Shown here: one piece after another, positions 33,581 through 43,400 of the stretch
Position numbering within the stretch: the first letter of the stretch is position 1
How the letters are laid out: each line of letters opens with the position of its first letter
Assembly: GCA_036924285.1 (NCBI GenBank)
Contig: JAYKYS010000002.1
Coordinates: 42,113,501-42,177,500, forward strand
Source of the DNA: Asterella californica
Taxonomy: Eukaryota; Streptophyta; Marchantiopsida; Marchantiales; Aytoniaceae
DNA length: 64,000 bases
Direction: 5' to 3'
The notes under the pieces: generated by a model
Told to the model about the DNA's origin: nothing
Database searches by the model: none
Seen by the model: the letters and a program-made list of their open reading frames with translations, nothing else
Translations under genes and position numbers: made by a program

Positions 33581-34003
33581 TCAGCGTGAAGCTGCCTGCA
33601 ACACTATGCGCGGGCGTCTTCGGCTTGTCTGAGAGATGCGCGATCTCCCACATATAGTGGAAATAATCGATTTTATGGCGCTCTCAGATTGCTCCTCTTG
33701 GGCTCTGGAGCCGCTTCTCCTATTGAAATCTTCATTGCCCCGTGTTTGCATCCTGTTAATACTCGTGATCGAGGCAAGGTGTTCAGAACTGGAAGTCATC
33801 GACCCTGCCAAGAGAATCAACGGAGTTGACACAGTGGCAGCATTGTGAAGTTGGCAATTCCAATCGTATACACTCTGCACAGACTGCTCTAGCTTCGAAT
33901 GCCCGTTTATCTGAATCCTTTCGCCGGTATACGGATCGAATGACTTGTTCTGATTTCCTGAAGCTGTCAAAACGTGTGGTGTAAGCGAGACAAGCAAAGA
34001 CAC
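33581..34003 (-). CDS. Unrecognised ORF divergent from the methyltransferase gene
   Basis: 140 residues from the ATG at 34003 (MSLLVSLTPHVLTASG), Ser/Arg-rich toward the C terminus. It starts 109 bp from the methyltransferase start on the opposite strand, which would fit a shared promoter region. I do not recognise any domain, and plus-strand frames overlap it, so this is tentative. Confidence 0.25.
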   Translation of the reverse strand: MSLLVSLTPHVLTASGNQNKSFDPYTGERIQINGHSKLEQSVQSVYDWNCQLHNAATVSTPLILLAGSMTSSSEHLASITSINRMQTRGNEDFNRRSGSRAQEEQSESAIKSIISTICGRSRISQTSRRRPRIVLQAASR

Positions 34004-34111
34004 AATTTCACAGCTTCGTCATGCAGTTGTAGGACTACATTTTGTACAAAAATAACGAAGCTCAGAACGTTGGTCGTAATTAACAGTGAATGCTTTGCTA
34101 GCTTGTCAATC

Positions 34112-36364
34112 ATGGCGGTTGGCAATCAGCTGAGGAGTGTGATCCGCATAAGTTTTGGCGTGGTCTTGTCTATAGCTCTCATCTCTCAGTTAGGTGCAAT
34201 CTTAGTGAGCACCAGATCGCATGATATCATCGGGAGAGGGGAGCTCAGATCTGCCAGTAGTCGCACAGAGGGTGCAGATGGCAGGTTCAAGGCCAGGTGT
34301 AGGACCTCGAGACAGGAGGAGGTAGAGCAGGTGATTCGGGGCATGGAGACGAAGGAGAGATCTAAAGCATTCGAGAAGATATTTGCAGAAGATTACTGGG
34401 GCGGAGGAGAGTCGCGCTCTGGGCCTGGCAGCAGAAGAGATTACACGGCGAATGTGAGGAAGTTAATCGGATTTGCGCTAAAGACTTATGGTGTGAAAGA
34501 GCTTCTCGATGCTCCTTGTGGAGGTTTGTAGGTCCTGTCCAACTGTCGAAGTCATTCGTTTCTTCTGGCCTTTGTTAGCTGAATATTACTATGTCTTGCA
34601 TCTAAGGTCAACCTCTGCGGCTTCCTTCCTTCCTGTCCTAGAAAATCACAGCCATCACGTGGGAGAAGGAATCGACAATCTCTTTCTTATTGTAGGTGGT
34701 AGTCATGAGGTGACGTATCTAAAGATCAGTCTTAGATGTTTTCGAACGTAAGTAAGAATAGCATATCACAGCAGTAGCTATCAAGTTGGTTATGCCTCTC
34801 CCTTATGAAGGACGGTTAGCTTCTTGTTCTAAGGTCAACCTCTGCGGCCTCCTTCCTGTCCTAGAAAATCACAGCCATCACGTGGGAGAAGGAATCGACA
34901 ATCTCTTTCTTATTGTAGGTGGTAGTCATGAGGTGACGTATCTAAAGATCAGTCTTAGATGTTTTCGAACGTAAGTAAGAATAGCATATCACAGCAGTAG
35001 CTATCAAGTTGGTTATGCCTCTCCCTTATGAAGGACGGTTAGCTTCTTGTTCTAAGGTCAACCTCTGCGGCCTCCTTCCTGTCCTAGAAAATCAAAGCCA
35101 TCACGTGGGAGAAGGAATCGACAATCTCTTTCTTATTGTAGGTGGTAGTCATGAGGTGACGTATCTAAAGATCAGTCTTAGATGTTTTCGAACGTAAGTA
35201 AGAATAGCATATCACAGCAGTAGCTATCAAGTTGGTTATGCCTCTCCCTTATGAAGGACGGTTAGCTTCTTGTTCTAAGGTCAACCTCTGCGGCCTCCTT
35301 CCTGTCCTAGAAAATCACAGCCATCACGTGGGAGAAGGAATCGACAATCTCTTTCTTATTGTAGGTGGTAGTCATGAGGTGACGTATCTAAAGATCAGTC
35401 TTAGATGTTTTCGAACGTAAGTAAGAATAGCATATCACAGCAGTAGCTATCAAGTTGGTTATGCCTCTCCCTTATGAAGGACGGTTAGCTTCTTGTTCTA
35501 AGGTCAACCTCTGCGGCCTCCTTCCTGTCCTAGAAAATCACAGCCATCACGTGGGAGAAGGAATCGACAATCTCTTTCTTATTGTAGGTGGTAGTCATGA
35601 GGTGACGTATCTAAAGATCAGTCTTAGATGTTTTCGAACGTATGTAAGAATAGCATATCACAGCAGTAGCTATCAAGTTGGTTATGCCTCTCCCTTATGA
35701 AGGACGGTTAGCTTCTTGTTTGAGGTTCTGGAGAGATAGTCGTCTCATTACATCGCCGTGCATGTTTCTAGATGTGAATTGGCAGCCATTGATAGAAGGA
35801 TTCAACTCGACAAAGTACACGGGCTTCGACATAGTCCCGGACTTGATAGAGAAGAACATTGCCAACTTCAAAGGCTGGCCGAACATGAACTTTGCTCGGG
35901 TAGACTTCACCAACACTCCCATCGATGATATGGTACATCCTGACCTCATTATCTGCCGTGATGCAATCCAGCATAATACTCTCAAGGATGGACTTCGAGG
36001 ACTCGCTAATCTGGAGAGCACTGGAGCTAAGTACATTATCACCAACTGGCACTCACTATCCAGACCGAACAAGAACATCAACTTCGGTGAATTCTATCTC
36101 ATCGATGTTTTTACTTCCCCCTTCAATTTTTCCCACCCGGAGATGTTCATTTCGGAAGGTGTGAACGGTTTTAATTCGGAGGGCAAGTTCGCCGGTCTCT
36201 GGAAGCTCCCAGCCATGCTGAGAGGAGATGGTAAGCCTCTCATACTTCCACCGTCACTGAGCAGTAAGGCAAGGCAAGAAGTTGTGACCTGGGCCGAAGT
36301 TGAGGAGGAACGGATCAAAGCACGCATGCGCAGATCAAACCTCAGCCAGAGAAAGAACTCTTGA
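34112..36364 (+). CDS. Membrane-anchored class I SAM-dependent methyltransferase
   Basis: Two exons: 34112-34523 and 35772-36364, joined across a GT-AG intron (phase 1), 334 residues. The start ATGGCGG lies in a good context; an upstream in-frame ATG would add an unlikely basic extension before the hydrophobic segment. Residues about 10-33 form one transmembrane helix (FGVVLSIALISQLGAILV), suggesting a type II anchor in the secretory pathway. The intron falls inside SAM-binding motif I, LLDAPCG|DVNWQP. Motif II-like acid is in YTGFDIVPDL and a motif IV-like block is DLIICRDAIQH, followed by YIITNWHS. The fold is class I Rossmann; the substrate is unknown. Bacterial and algal proteins with DAPCGD and a similar C-terminal region exist, so transfer in the past is possible. 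Both exons are clean. Confidence 0.88.
34601..35720 (+). repeat. Five 223-bp tandem repeats inside the methyltransferase intron
   Basis: Units start at 34601, 34828, 35051, 35274 and 35497. They are almost identical; unit 1 has a 4-bp insertion (ccttccttcc). Each unit contains a good 3' splice-like site (tctttcttattgtag|gtgg) and, about 52 nt later, a strong 5' splice-like site (aac|gtaagt), changed to gtatgt in unit 5. The short open frames that recur in each unit have no protein features. Confidence 0.95.
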
Positions 36365-36675
36365 GCGGAATTTCAAAGTCGGGGATTTGTGATGACTATC
36401 AAGCTCCCCAGCAGACATACGATGGTCGAGAAGCCAAGGAGATCACTCACGAGTTTTGAAGGCAGCCATTATCTCCGAAGGATAATTCACTTTGTGGCAT
36501 CTCTTCCTCCTATACCATAGCTTGGTGTGTGGGTGTGGTGCTGTAAAAATTAAGAAAAGACTCAAAGGGAAAATTTCGCCCGAATGGAATAGAGGGAACG
36601 TGGCTTGGAATACAAGGCAAAGGTGGCCGATTCGACAACTGGTCTTTTTCGAGTCTTTCGACCATTGTCCGAAAG
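36365..36675. other. 3' flank of the methyltransferase gene
   Basis: Likely 3' untranslated region and spacer. No polyadenylation signal was conspicuous. A small hairpin CTTTCG/CGAAAG lies at about 36655-36675. Confidence 0.4.
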
Positions 36676-36732
36676 CGACTGTAAGCGGTAGTTAGCACAT
36701 GTGGTCACATGTGGAACTACCGCTTACAGTCG
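36676..36732. repeat. 57-bp near-perfect palindrome
   Basis: cgactgtaagcggtagtt..cacatgtg meets its own complement with almost no loop (..cacatgtgg|gtc..). About 26 base pairs form, with one small bulge (ag versus g) near the middle. It lies about 310 bp after the methyltransferase stop. Confidence 0.85.
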
Positions 36733-38314
36733 TTCTTAGAGAATGTGGAGGTGACACGCTACTGGAAGGTAATGACAGTCAATGTTGCCTTCTGTCTCCA
36801 CCCTGCAGTTCATGGCGAAGAACTTGAGCAGTGTTCACTGTGTCATGTCAGTCATGGGTTCTTCTCACCATCTCCGGTGCTTCAAGTCCAGCTGTGACCT
36901 TTAGAATTACTCAAATCCTGAAGTAAGTTGAACTCTCACTGACTTCGAATTGAAAACTCAGGCACGGGTACTTCGAAGCTAGAGATTCAAGAGCCTGACT
37001 TGTGCCGAAGCAACAGTTGCTCAAGTGGCTACAACCACCTTATGTAGGATGAGCATCACTGGTCACAAGCTGCGAAGTCTGACCAAATTTATAGACAATG
37101 CTAAACAGGATCAGAGGATGTCAAAAAGACGTAGGTAGATGCAGAAAGGTGTGCACTTGCTCTCCTTGTTCGGAGCTCTGGGATCTGGAATGTGCTTATT
37201 TTCTGGTCGAGTCAAACAACAGCAAAAAGTTCTCCGCCATGATGTGATGTGGAAACTATATTGCGTCACAGTGATGCTCACGTGCACATCTTCATTACAT
37301 GAGAATCTCAATATCTTGAAGAAAGCGGCAGCAGAACATGACCACGGAATAAAAAACTGCGGATTATTTATCTCAAACTTCTCATTCGAGGCAGTTAGAG
37401 TAAAAAACGTTCTTTCAGAAATCATGCATGCACAACTCCAGCGTTGAATTGACAGTCACACTGGGTTAGCTTGAGATTGCAACTTCAGCTTCTGGCGAAT
37501 GACAGAGCGATCAGAGATCTTCCCACTTTGACATTTCTATGCGTTGCGTAATACTTCCGATGCATGCTTGAAGATGATCACACACATAACTGCGGATAGA
37601 AAGATAACTAACCAACAACAACACGTTCTTGCGTAGTACATTCTTCTTGTGTCCAAACATTATTACTATGCAACTGATAAGTTCCCTGAATGTTTTTTAA
37701 ATACACTGTGACATCTTGTGGAGTGTACTAAAGCTTATTCTTGTAACTGTTTCCAGAGTATGTAACAACCTCAAAGGAGACTCTTTCAATTGAAAGAACT
37801 AGAACCTACGCAAAGTCTTCTGCTTCTATATGCTATCGGCATATCTGGATAATCCCTCAGGATTTCTGACGGTCGGCCGAGAGAAAGTTCACGCCAACGA
37901 GGTCGAGATAAGGTGAGCTTCGTGCTGTAGACTTCTATTACAGATATCTCTCTCATCTTTAGTATGTTGCAATTTCGTCCCATAAGCTCCTATGTCCTCC
38001 GACCAGGTCTGTCTCTAGTGTAACTGGTGAACACATCACCAACAACAAAAGCTATAAACTTTATGGGTTGTAACTAACCTGCTCCATCAAAATCACAAGC
38101 AACAAGGCCAACTGCTTTAGCTTTGAGTTCCCGGTACTACTCCTGGAGGTCTGATGATCCAAGTCCCCACACCTTTGATGCATCTAGTATTAAAGACAAG
38201 ATAGTGGTAGTGTAAGGTAAGGAAACCACCAACCCACTTGGAAACCGCTGAGAGGTCAATTGTGTTCTTTCGCTAGAAAGGGAAGTTCCAGGAGTCTTTC
38301 TGGCAGATACTTCT
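36733..38314. other. Intergenic, no gene recognised
   Basis: Open frames on both strands at 37111-37447 overlap each other and have no motifs. Nothing repetitive stood out before the flank repeat at 38315. Confidence 0.35.
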
Positions 38315-38546
38315 GAACCGCATCAAGAGGAGCTCTGCGAAGTTAGGACTTTTGCCTCCTCGTTATGCATCTTTACATGCAGAAACTGGATAATAGGGGT
38401 GTCAAAGTTAGGGAGAATTTATTCTTTCACGAGCGAGAGAATCTTCGCCATAACTCATCGACGACTGATGTGTTGAGTTTACTACGTCCAATTTTATGAC
38501 GACACTACATCTTACATCTATGAGTACTTGAGGGGGTTTCAAACGT
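38315..38546 (+). repeat. Flank X (232 bp), original copy
   Basis: Runs from gaaccgcatcaagagg to ...gggggtttcaaacgt, ending at the start of LTR3. The same 232 bp recur at 61383-61614, again directly before an LTR. Bases 38543-38546 (acgt) match 62626-62629, so they look like the left target duplication of element A. Confidence 0.85.
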
Positions 38547-39725
38547 TGTCGTGATGTGAATCATTTCACATAGTAAATGATTCACCTCTCAGCCAAGACT
38601 TAGCCTCTCTGAGTGAAGTTAAGACCTCAGAGAAGTTGATTCTCGATGATGTTATGTATTTTGAATCTTAGTAGATTGTCTACCATGTTGATAGGGTTTA
38701 AGCTCATGGGTTGTACTTACGTGTTGCCCATGCACGCTTTCTAGCTGGGTTAAGTTTACTTTCAAGGCTGCGTGTCGTTTTAGATAGTTTAAGATTTACG
38801 CTGGCACTTTAGGGGACTTGATGTGGTAGCCTATGAGTGGAATTAAGTTACCACATGGTTTAAGGCATTAAAGGACAACCAAATGGAGCTATGAACTCCC
38901 ATTGGTCTATTTTTGTCTTTTGTGTAATTCTAAACTTAGAAACATAAGTCTAAAGAGAATTTCGAGCATTTGATGAGGACACTGCAAAATCTGAGATCAC
39001 AGGAAGATTGAGCTCGTCGTGCCAAGCACTGTTAGTGAAATTCTTGATCGATTTGGATCAATAAACAAGGAGTTATGTCAATTTGAAGTTCGAGTTGAGT
39101 CAGAATTGCATCACTTTTGTTGATTTTGGGATTTTCAACGTCAATTGCAGCAAAACTGAGAAAATCTCTTCAAATTTTCGTGGTTGCGTTCACTGTCAGC
39201 GGGGCTATGATTGTCCAAAAAGTTCCAAGTCATTTGAGTGAATGAGTAATTCAGAGCGACCGCTGAAACAGACGGGATCTGAAAAGCTCTCAATCTAGAG
39301 CAGTAACTTCAGAGAGCGAGATTTGGAGTTCTGTGTACAATCAGGAAGTCCAACTTCACAGGAATGTTCAACATCTTGTAGACTCCAAATCCTGTAAAAA
39401 TCTTTGAAAGTGATCGAGCCAATTTTCTGTTGTAGGTCGAAATAGCTGTCTGGGTACCAGAAATTACCGCAATATCTTTGCTCAAAACTTTTCTGTCCAT
39501 ATCTCGGTGCTAGAATTTGATCTCAAGCTGGAACTTCGTGTGTGTGCTCAGTGGAGCTTCTTTTACATGTAGGAGAAGTGTAGAAGTCTAAACCTTCACA
39601 TATTTCTCGATCTTGAGTGTCAAAGTTTGCCGTCTGATCTTATCATTGCTAGTTAAGCCTGAACTTTGCTTTCCGAACATATCAGAAGAGCCAAGAGACC
39701 TGTATGAGTGTTTTACAGTGTCACC
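38547..39725 (+). repeat. Element A 5' LTR (LTR3), 3' end missing
   Basis: Starts TGTCGTGATGTG with the GTGAATCATTT/AAATGATTCAC inverted repeat. It ends abruptly near gtgttttacagtgtcacc, where LTR2 continues for another 130 bp or so, and goes straight into pol sequence. The LTR end, primer site and gag of A are therefore deleted. Confidence 0.85.
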
Positions 39726-41286
39726 GTGTCTCGTGAAGTCTATGAGGAGATTGTCTCGTACTTGCGATATCGTCCTCATCCGAGAGTGGAGAATGGATGG
39801 AAGGATGCAGTATGTTGGTGTGGCTCTCATCAAGAAGCGGAAGTACACGCCAAGTATAAAGCTGTAGGAAGGAAGGTGAAGCCTATGGCGACCCATTTAC
39901 CCGTTGACTCACGACAGCAGATGGAGTTGGTGGTCGTTGAGCCTGTGCTTAGAGATCCTACACAAGTAGGACACAAGTTTAGTTTACTCACGAGACACTC
40001 GAGCAGCTTCAGATAGGAGGAGGTGGTTTCTTGACTGAAGTGGAAAAATGAGCTTTCGAGCAGATGATTGTTAGTCATGGTAAGACGTTTTCTTTCTCAG
40101 CTGAGGAGATTGGTTGTGTGGATCCTAGTGTGATATCTCCGATGGTTATCTTCACTATTCCTCATGTACCTTGGGACTTGAAGCCGATTCCAGTTCCTCG
40201 TGTTTTACTACCTAAGGTCATTGAGTTGCTGAAGGAGAGGATACAAATGGGTATTCTTGAACCATCTATGGCTCCGTACTCTAGCAGATGTTCACAGTAC
40301 CTAAGAAGACAGGAGCTCTACGCTTCATCCAAGACTTGCAACCTGCCAACAACATCACTATTCGAAACATTGGAACAGGACCTGTGGTTGATGAAGTAGC
40401 TGAGGCGTTTGCTGGGAGGTCAATCTATTCTATTGGAGATATATTTTCAGGTTATGATCAATTTCAACTTGCTTTGGAGAGTAGAGACTTGACTATCATG
40501 CGTACACCTTTGGGGTTGATGCGGATGTGTACTCTTCCATAAGATGCGACAAACTCAGTAGCCCATATGCAGAATGCGATGCATAAAGGTGTTACGAGAG
40601 TTTGTACCTGAGGTCACTATCTCATTTTTGGATGATATTTCCATGAAAGGTTGTCCGGTGGACTTCTGATGGATGCAGAAAGTTCGTTCCAGACCACATT
40701 CGAGATGTGGAGAAGATTCTGATGTGTTTGGAAGAGGTACACCTCACTCTGTCAAGTACCAAATCTCGCTTTGGGATGTAAGAGATTGTGGTGGTAAGTC
40801 ATATGTGTGGTACTTTTGGAAGACGTCCAAACCCAGAGAAGGTAGATGCTATAGAAGAATAGTTGACTGCACCAACATCACTGAGGTTTGACAGTTCTTA
40901 GGAGCTTGTGTTCTTTCGTGTGAGTATTCTTCATTATGCACACATTGCCGAGCCTCTGTATGCACTTCTGAGAAAGGGGAAGAGGTTTACTTGGCGGCAA
41001 AAACATCACGAGACGATGGAGCAGCTAAAAGAGATTCTAAAGTCTCCACCTATACTAAGGAGGCTTAACTACGAGAGCGGGAGACCTGTGATACTGACTG
41101 TTGATACGAGTCCAAAGGCGATTGGATGAGCAGTTGGTCAAGAAGATGCAGAAGGTGTGCGGTTTATTTCAAGGTTTGGAGCTCGGATCTTAACAGATAG
41201 ACAGCGTGACTATCCTCAAGTGAAGCGTGAGTTGTGGGGAGCTGTCACTACTATGAAGGTAGATCGAGAGTTCTTGATAAGGGCCG
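39726..41286 (+). pseudogene. Element A pol, part 1: protease-RT region and RNase H start
   Basis: Fragments in Gypsy order but in shifting frames: GWKDAVCWCG and DSRQQMEL (39726-40010), VPHVPWDLKPIPVPR (40064-40399), FTVPKKTGALRFIQDLQPAN and YSGYDQFQLAL (40288-40542; it reads FSGYDQF here), the catalytic FLDDISMKG near 40628-40655, the RT connection, then RNase H (LTVDTSPKAIG, 41090-41127; YPQVKRELWGAV). Stops and small indels are frequent. The sequence stops at 41286, where element B begins. Confidence 0.85.
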
Positions 41287-41497
41287 TGTCACGTCAGTTT
41301 GGGCACCTCGGTTAGGTTGACCGAGTGCGAAGTGGCGCATCCCGGTAAGACCGTTAGTGCCGTTAGGGCGAGTTGGTGGGAGAGCCCACTAGGGGTAAAC
41401 TTCGCAGGTAGGGCTTGGAGGTCTTAGTTCTTTGAGTTGAGCCTTCAAGCTCCAAGCTATGGTGGATAGTCTAGTTGAGTGTAACCCGGATTCTCTT
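41287..41497 (+). repeat. Element B terminal repeat, 5' copy
   Basis: About 211 bp match 49881-50091 with few differences (TGTCACGTC(A/T)GTTTGGGCACC ... attctctt). Beyond 41497 the two ends diverge: the 5' copy continues cgcgtttagagtggg, the 3' copy tgtgtatgtg. Confidence 0.88.
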
Positions 41498-43400
41498 CGC
41501 GTTTAGAGTGGGTTTGGCTTGATCGTTTGTGAGTAATCCTTGTTGTGGTGTTGGAGATGGTAATCTCTGTATTCAGATTACTCAAAGAACTCAGTGCAGG
41601 TCGAGGCGGAGTTCAGTAAGAGCTCGCAGATCTGAAATCAGAAATCGGGCGTTGTCGTTCGTGCTTGATTGTTGGAGTTGTGATCGAGGTGTGTGGGCGC
41701 CGTGCTACATTGCTGGTCGCAGATCGATTTGCTGTTGTTGGGATCGAGTGGAGATTTCTGTCATGCGGAAGCGCTGCAGAAATTTTGCGGAATGTTCTTG
41801 AAGTGTGTGGTTGGAGCCGGATTGCGCGTTTGGGCATGGCAGCTGAAATACTTGTCAATGTCGGGCCGGAGTGGGCTCTTTGGAAGCGCATTGGAGAGAC
41901 GATTCTAGTGCACCAAGTTTCGCGGAGTTTGGCCAAGGATTGAAGAAGTTATGGCATGTCGAAGTTCGCTGCCGTGTCACCCGAAAGCACAAAAAGGCTA
42001 GTTACGTCAGATTTTGGCTCAATTTCGTGTGGAAACTCGAGTTTAGGAGTTTTGTTGTGTGTGTGTGCATTCACGAAGTGTGTCTTGTGCATTCGCGAAT
42101 CTGTTGTGGTTGTGTTCGGGTCGGATTTGGGTGTTCTTGCTGTTTTACGTCAGATTTTGGTCACCCGTGTGCACCCGCAAGCTGTTTTCGCTGTTTTGGA
42201 GCCTCTTTTGGTGCAATCTTCTGCAATTCGAGGTGGAGCCGAGTCTCTTTTGGTGTGTTGTGTCTGTTGTACTCTACTTCAAGCGGAGCGGAGCGGAGAG
42301 TGAGCGGGAGTGTCGAGGTGTGGAGTGCTTCGAGGAGCAGAGGTGCGTGAGTGCGTGAGTGCGGAGGCGGAGCGGAGCCTGAGCCTGAGCCCGAGCCCGC
42401 CGCAAGCCAGCTTGCTGGCGTGCGTGAGAGAGGTATCCAAGCTTCAGTTGTGTGGGAAGGGTAAAACCAGCTGGTCACCCATCCCAACACTATTCCTGGA
42501 CCTGGACTCCTGACTCTGTAGTCTTAGCTTTGGCTTTACCACTAGACCAATAGCTCTTGGTGTCCTACAAGGATGCGTGCAAGTACTTATGGACTTGTAT
42601 AAGGTAGTAGGAGACCTTCTCGCACGTCCCTAGAGGAGTGGTAGGGCGACCCCACAGTATTAGGGGAAAGCTATAGTTGTGGTAGTGTTTGCCTACACCG
42701 TAGAGGCGCGTATGGAGGCAATTGGTGGCAGTTGTCTTGGGTGAGCTAGTAGAGCTACCACGTGGATGTTTTTGGAGCTACTAGAGGTGTGGACATCTAG
42801 TTAGTGACCTCTAGTGTCCGTTACGACAGTTGATGATCATATATTGTGCATGTGATCATCGACAAGGAGTCGTCAGTCCGGATGGGGCTGGGTTTCTCTT
42901 TATGTGAATGTTTGAGTGTGGAGGGTTATCGTTTGGACTTCTTGTGGTTGGAACCCCTCCATATTCTGCTTCCTGTTTGTGCGCCGCGTTTGCTTGTGTT
43001 GGCGCTTGATTTATGGAGTGAGTTCACTCCAGTGTGCTGTCGGTAGTGAGGCTGGAGTTGCGGATCAGTCAGACTACCTTTGTCTCTCTCACGGTGCGGT
43101 TGGAGTGACGACCAACAGACCGTGAGAGGCTGCCTGTGGTGATGGCAGGTACAGGTTGCCCTTACCTTGACCGTCCTAGTAAGGGATAGGTGAGCTCAGT
43201 AGGAGCGGGGTTAGACAAGTGGTGGTTACGATGGTGACGGAGATTACGACATTCCGGTTGGGGAGTGTGTTAGCGGGATTCTCTCATCACGGAGTTCTCG
43301 GGAGGTTCTGGTGAGGACTTCTCGGACAGTGGGTATACACGGAGTGAGGTGAGGTACCGACTATCTACACCATTGCCGTCGGTTGTTCCAGAGGACGAGT
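41498..43400 (+). other. Element B 5' non-coding region
   Basis: GC-richer leader or long LTR without a clear gene. Open frames here (41529-42513) overlap in several frames and look non-coding. A primer binding site could not be placed. A SINE-like piece sits at 42430-42565. Confidence 0.45.
42430..42565 (-). repeat. tRNA-like/SINE-like piece
   Basis: The minus strand contains ATTGGTCTAGTGGTAAAGC, like RNA polymerase III box A, and about 35 nt on GAGTCCAGGTCC, like box B, followed by TTGGGATGGGTGACCAGC, which resembles the 3' part of 5S rRNA. It cannot fold as a complete tRNA or 5S rRNA, so a SINE head or relic is the better reading. Confidence 0.35.

Noticed and set aside
34786..35700. Series of 62-81-residue ORFs repeated every 223 bp
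   Set aside because: They are one frame of the tandem repeat inside the methyltransferase intron; splice sites on both sides and loss of the SAM motif if translated argue against coding.
38315..38546. Flank X as an internal 3' part of a Gypsy element
   Set aside because: It has a purine-rich end before the LTR, but the LTR3/LTR4 chimera at LTR5 and the ACGT target duplication explain it better as host flank.
41529..42513. Several ORFs of 66-159 residues
   Set aside because: They overlap in multiple frames in the GC-rich leader of element B, with Cys/Val/Arg-rich chance-like translations.
42440..42565. A 5S rRNA or tRNA gene
   Set aside because: Only parts match; neither a full 5S sequence nor a tRNA cloverleaf can be formed.
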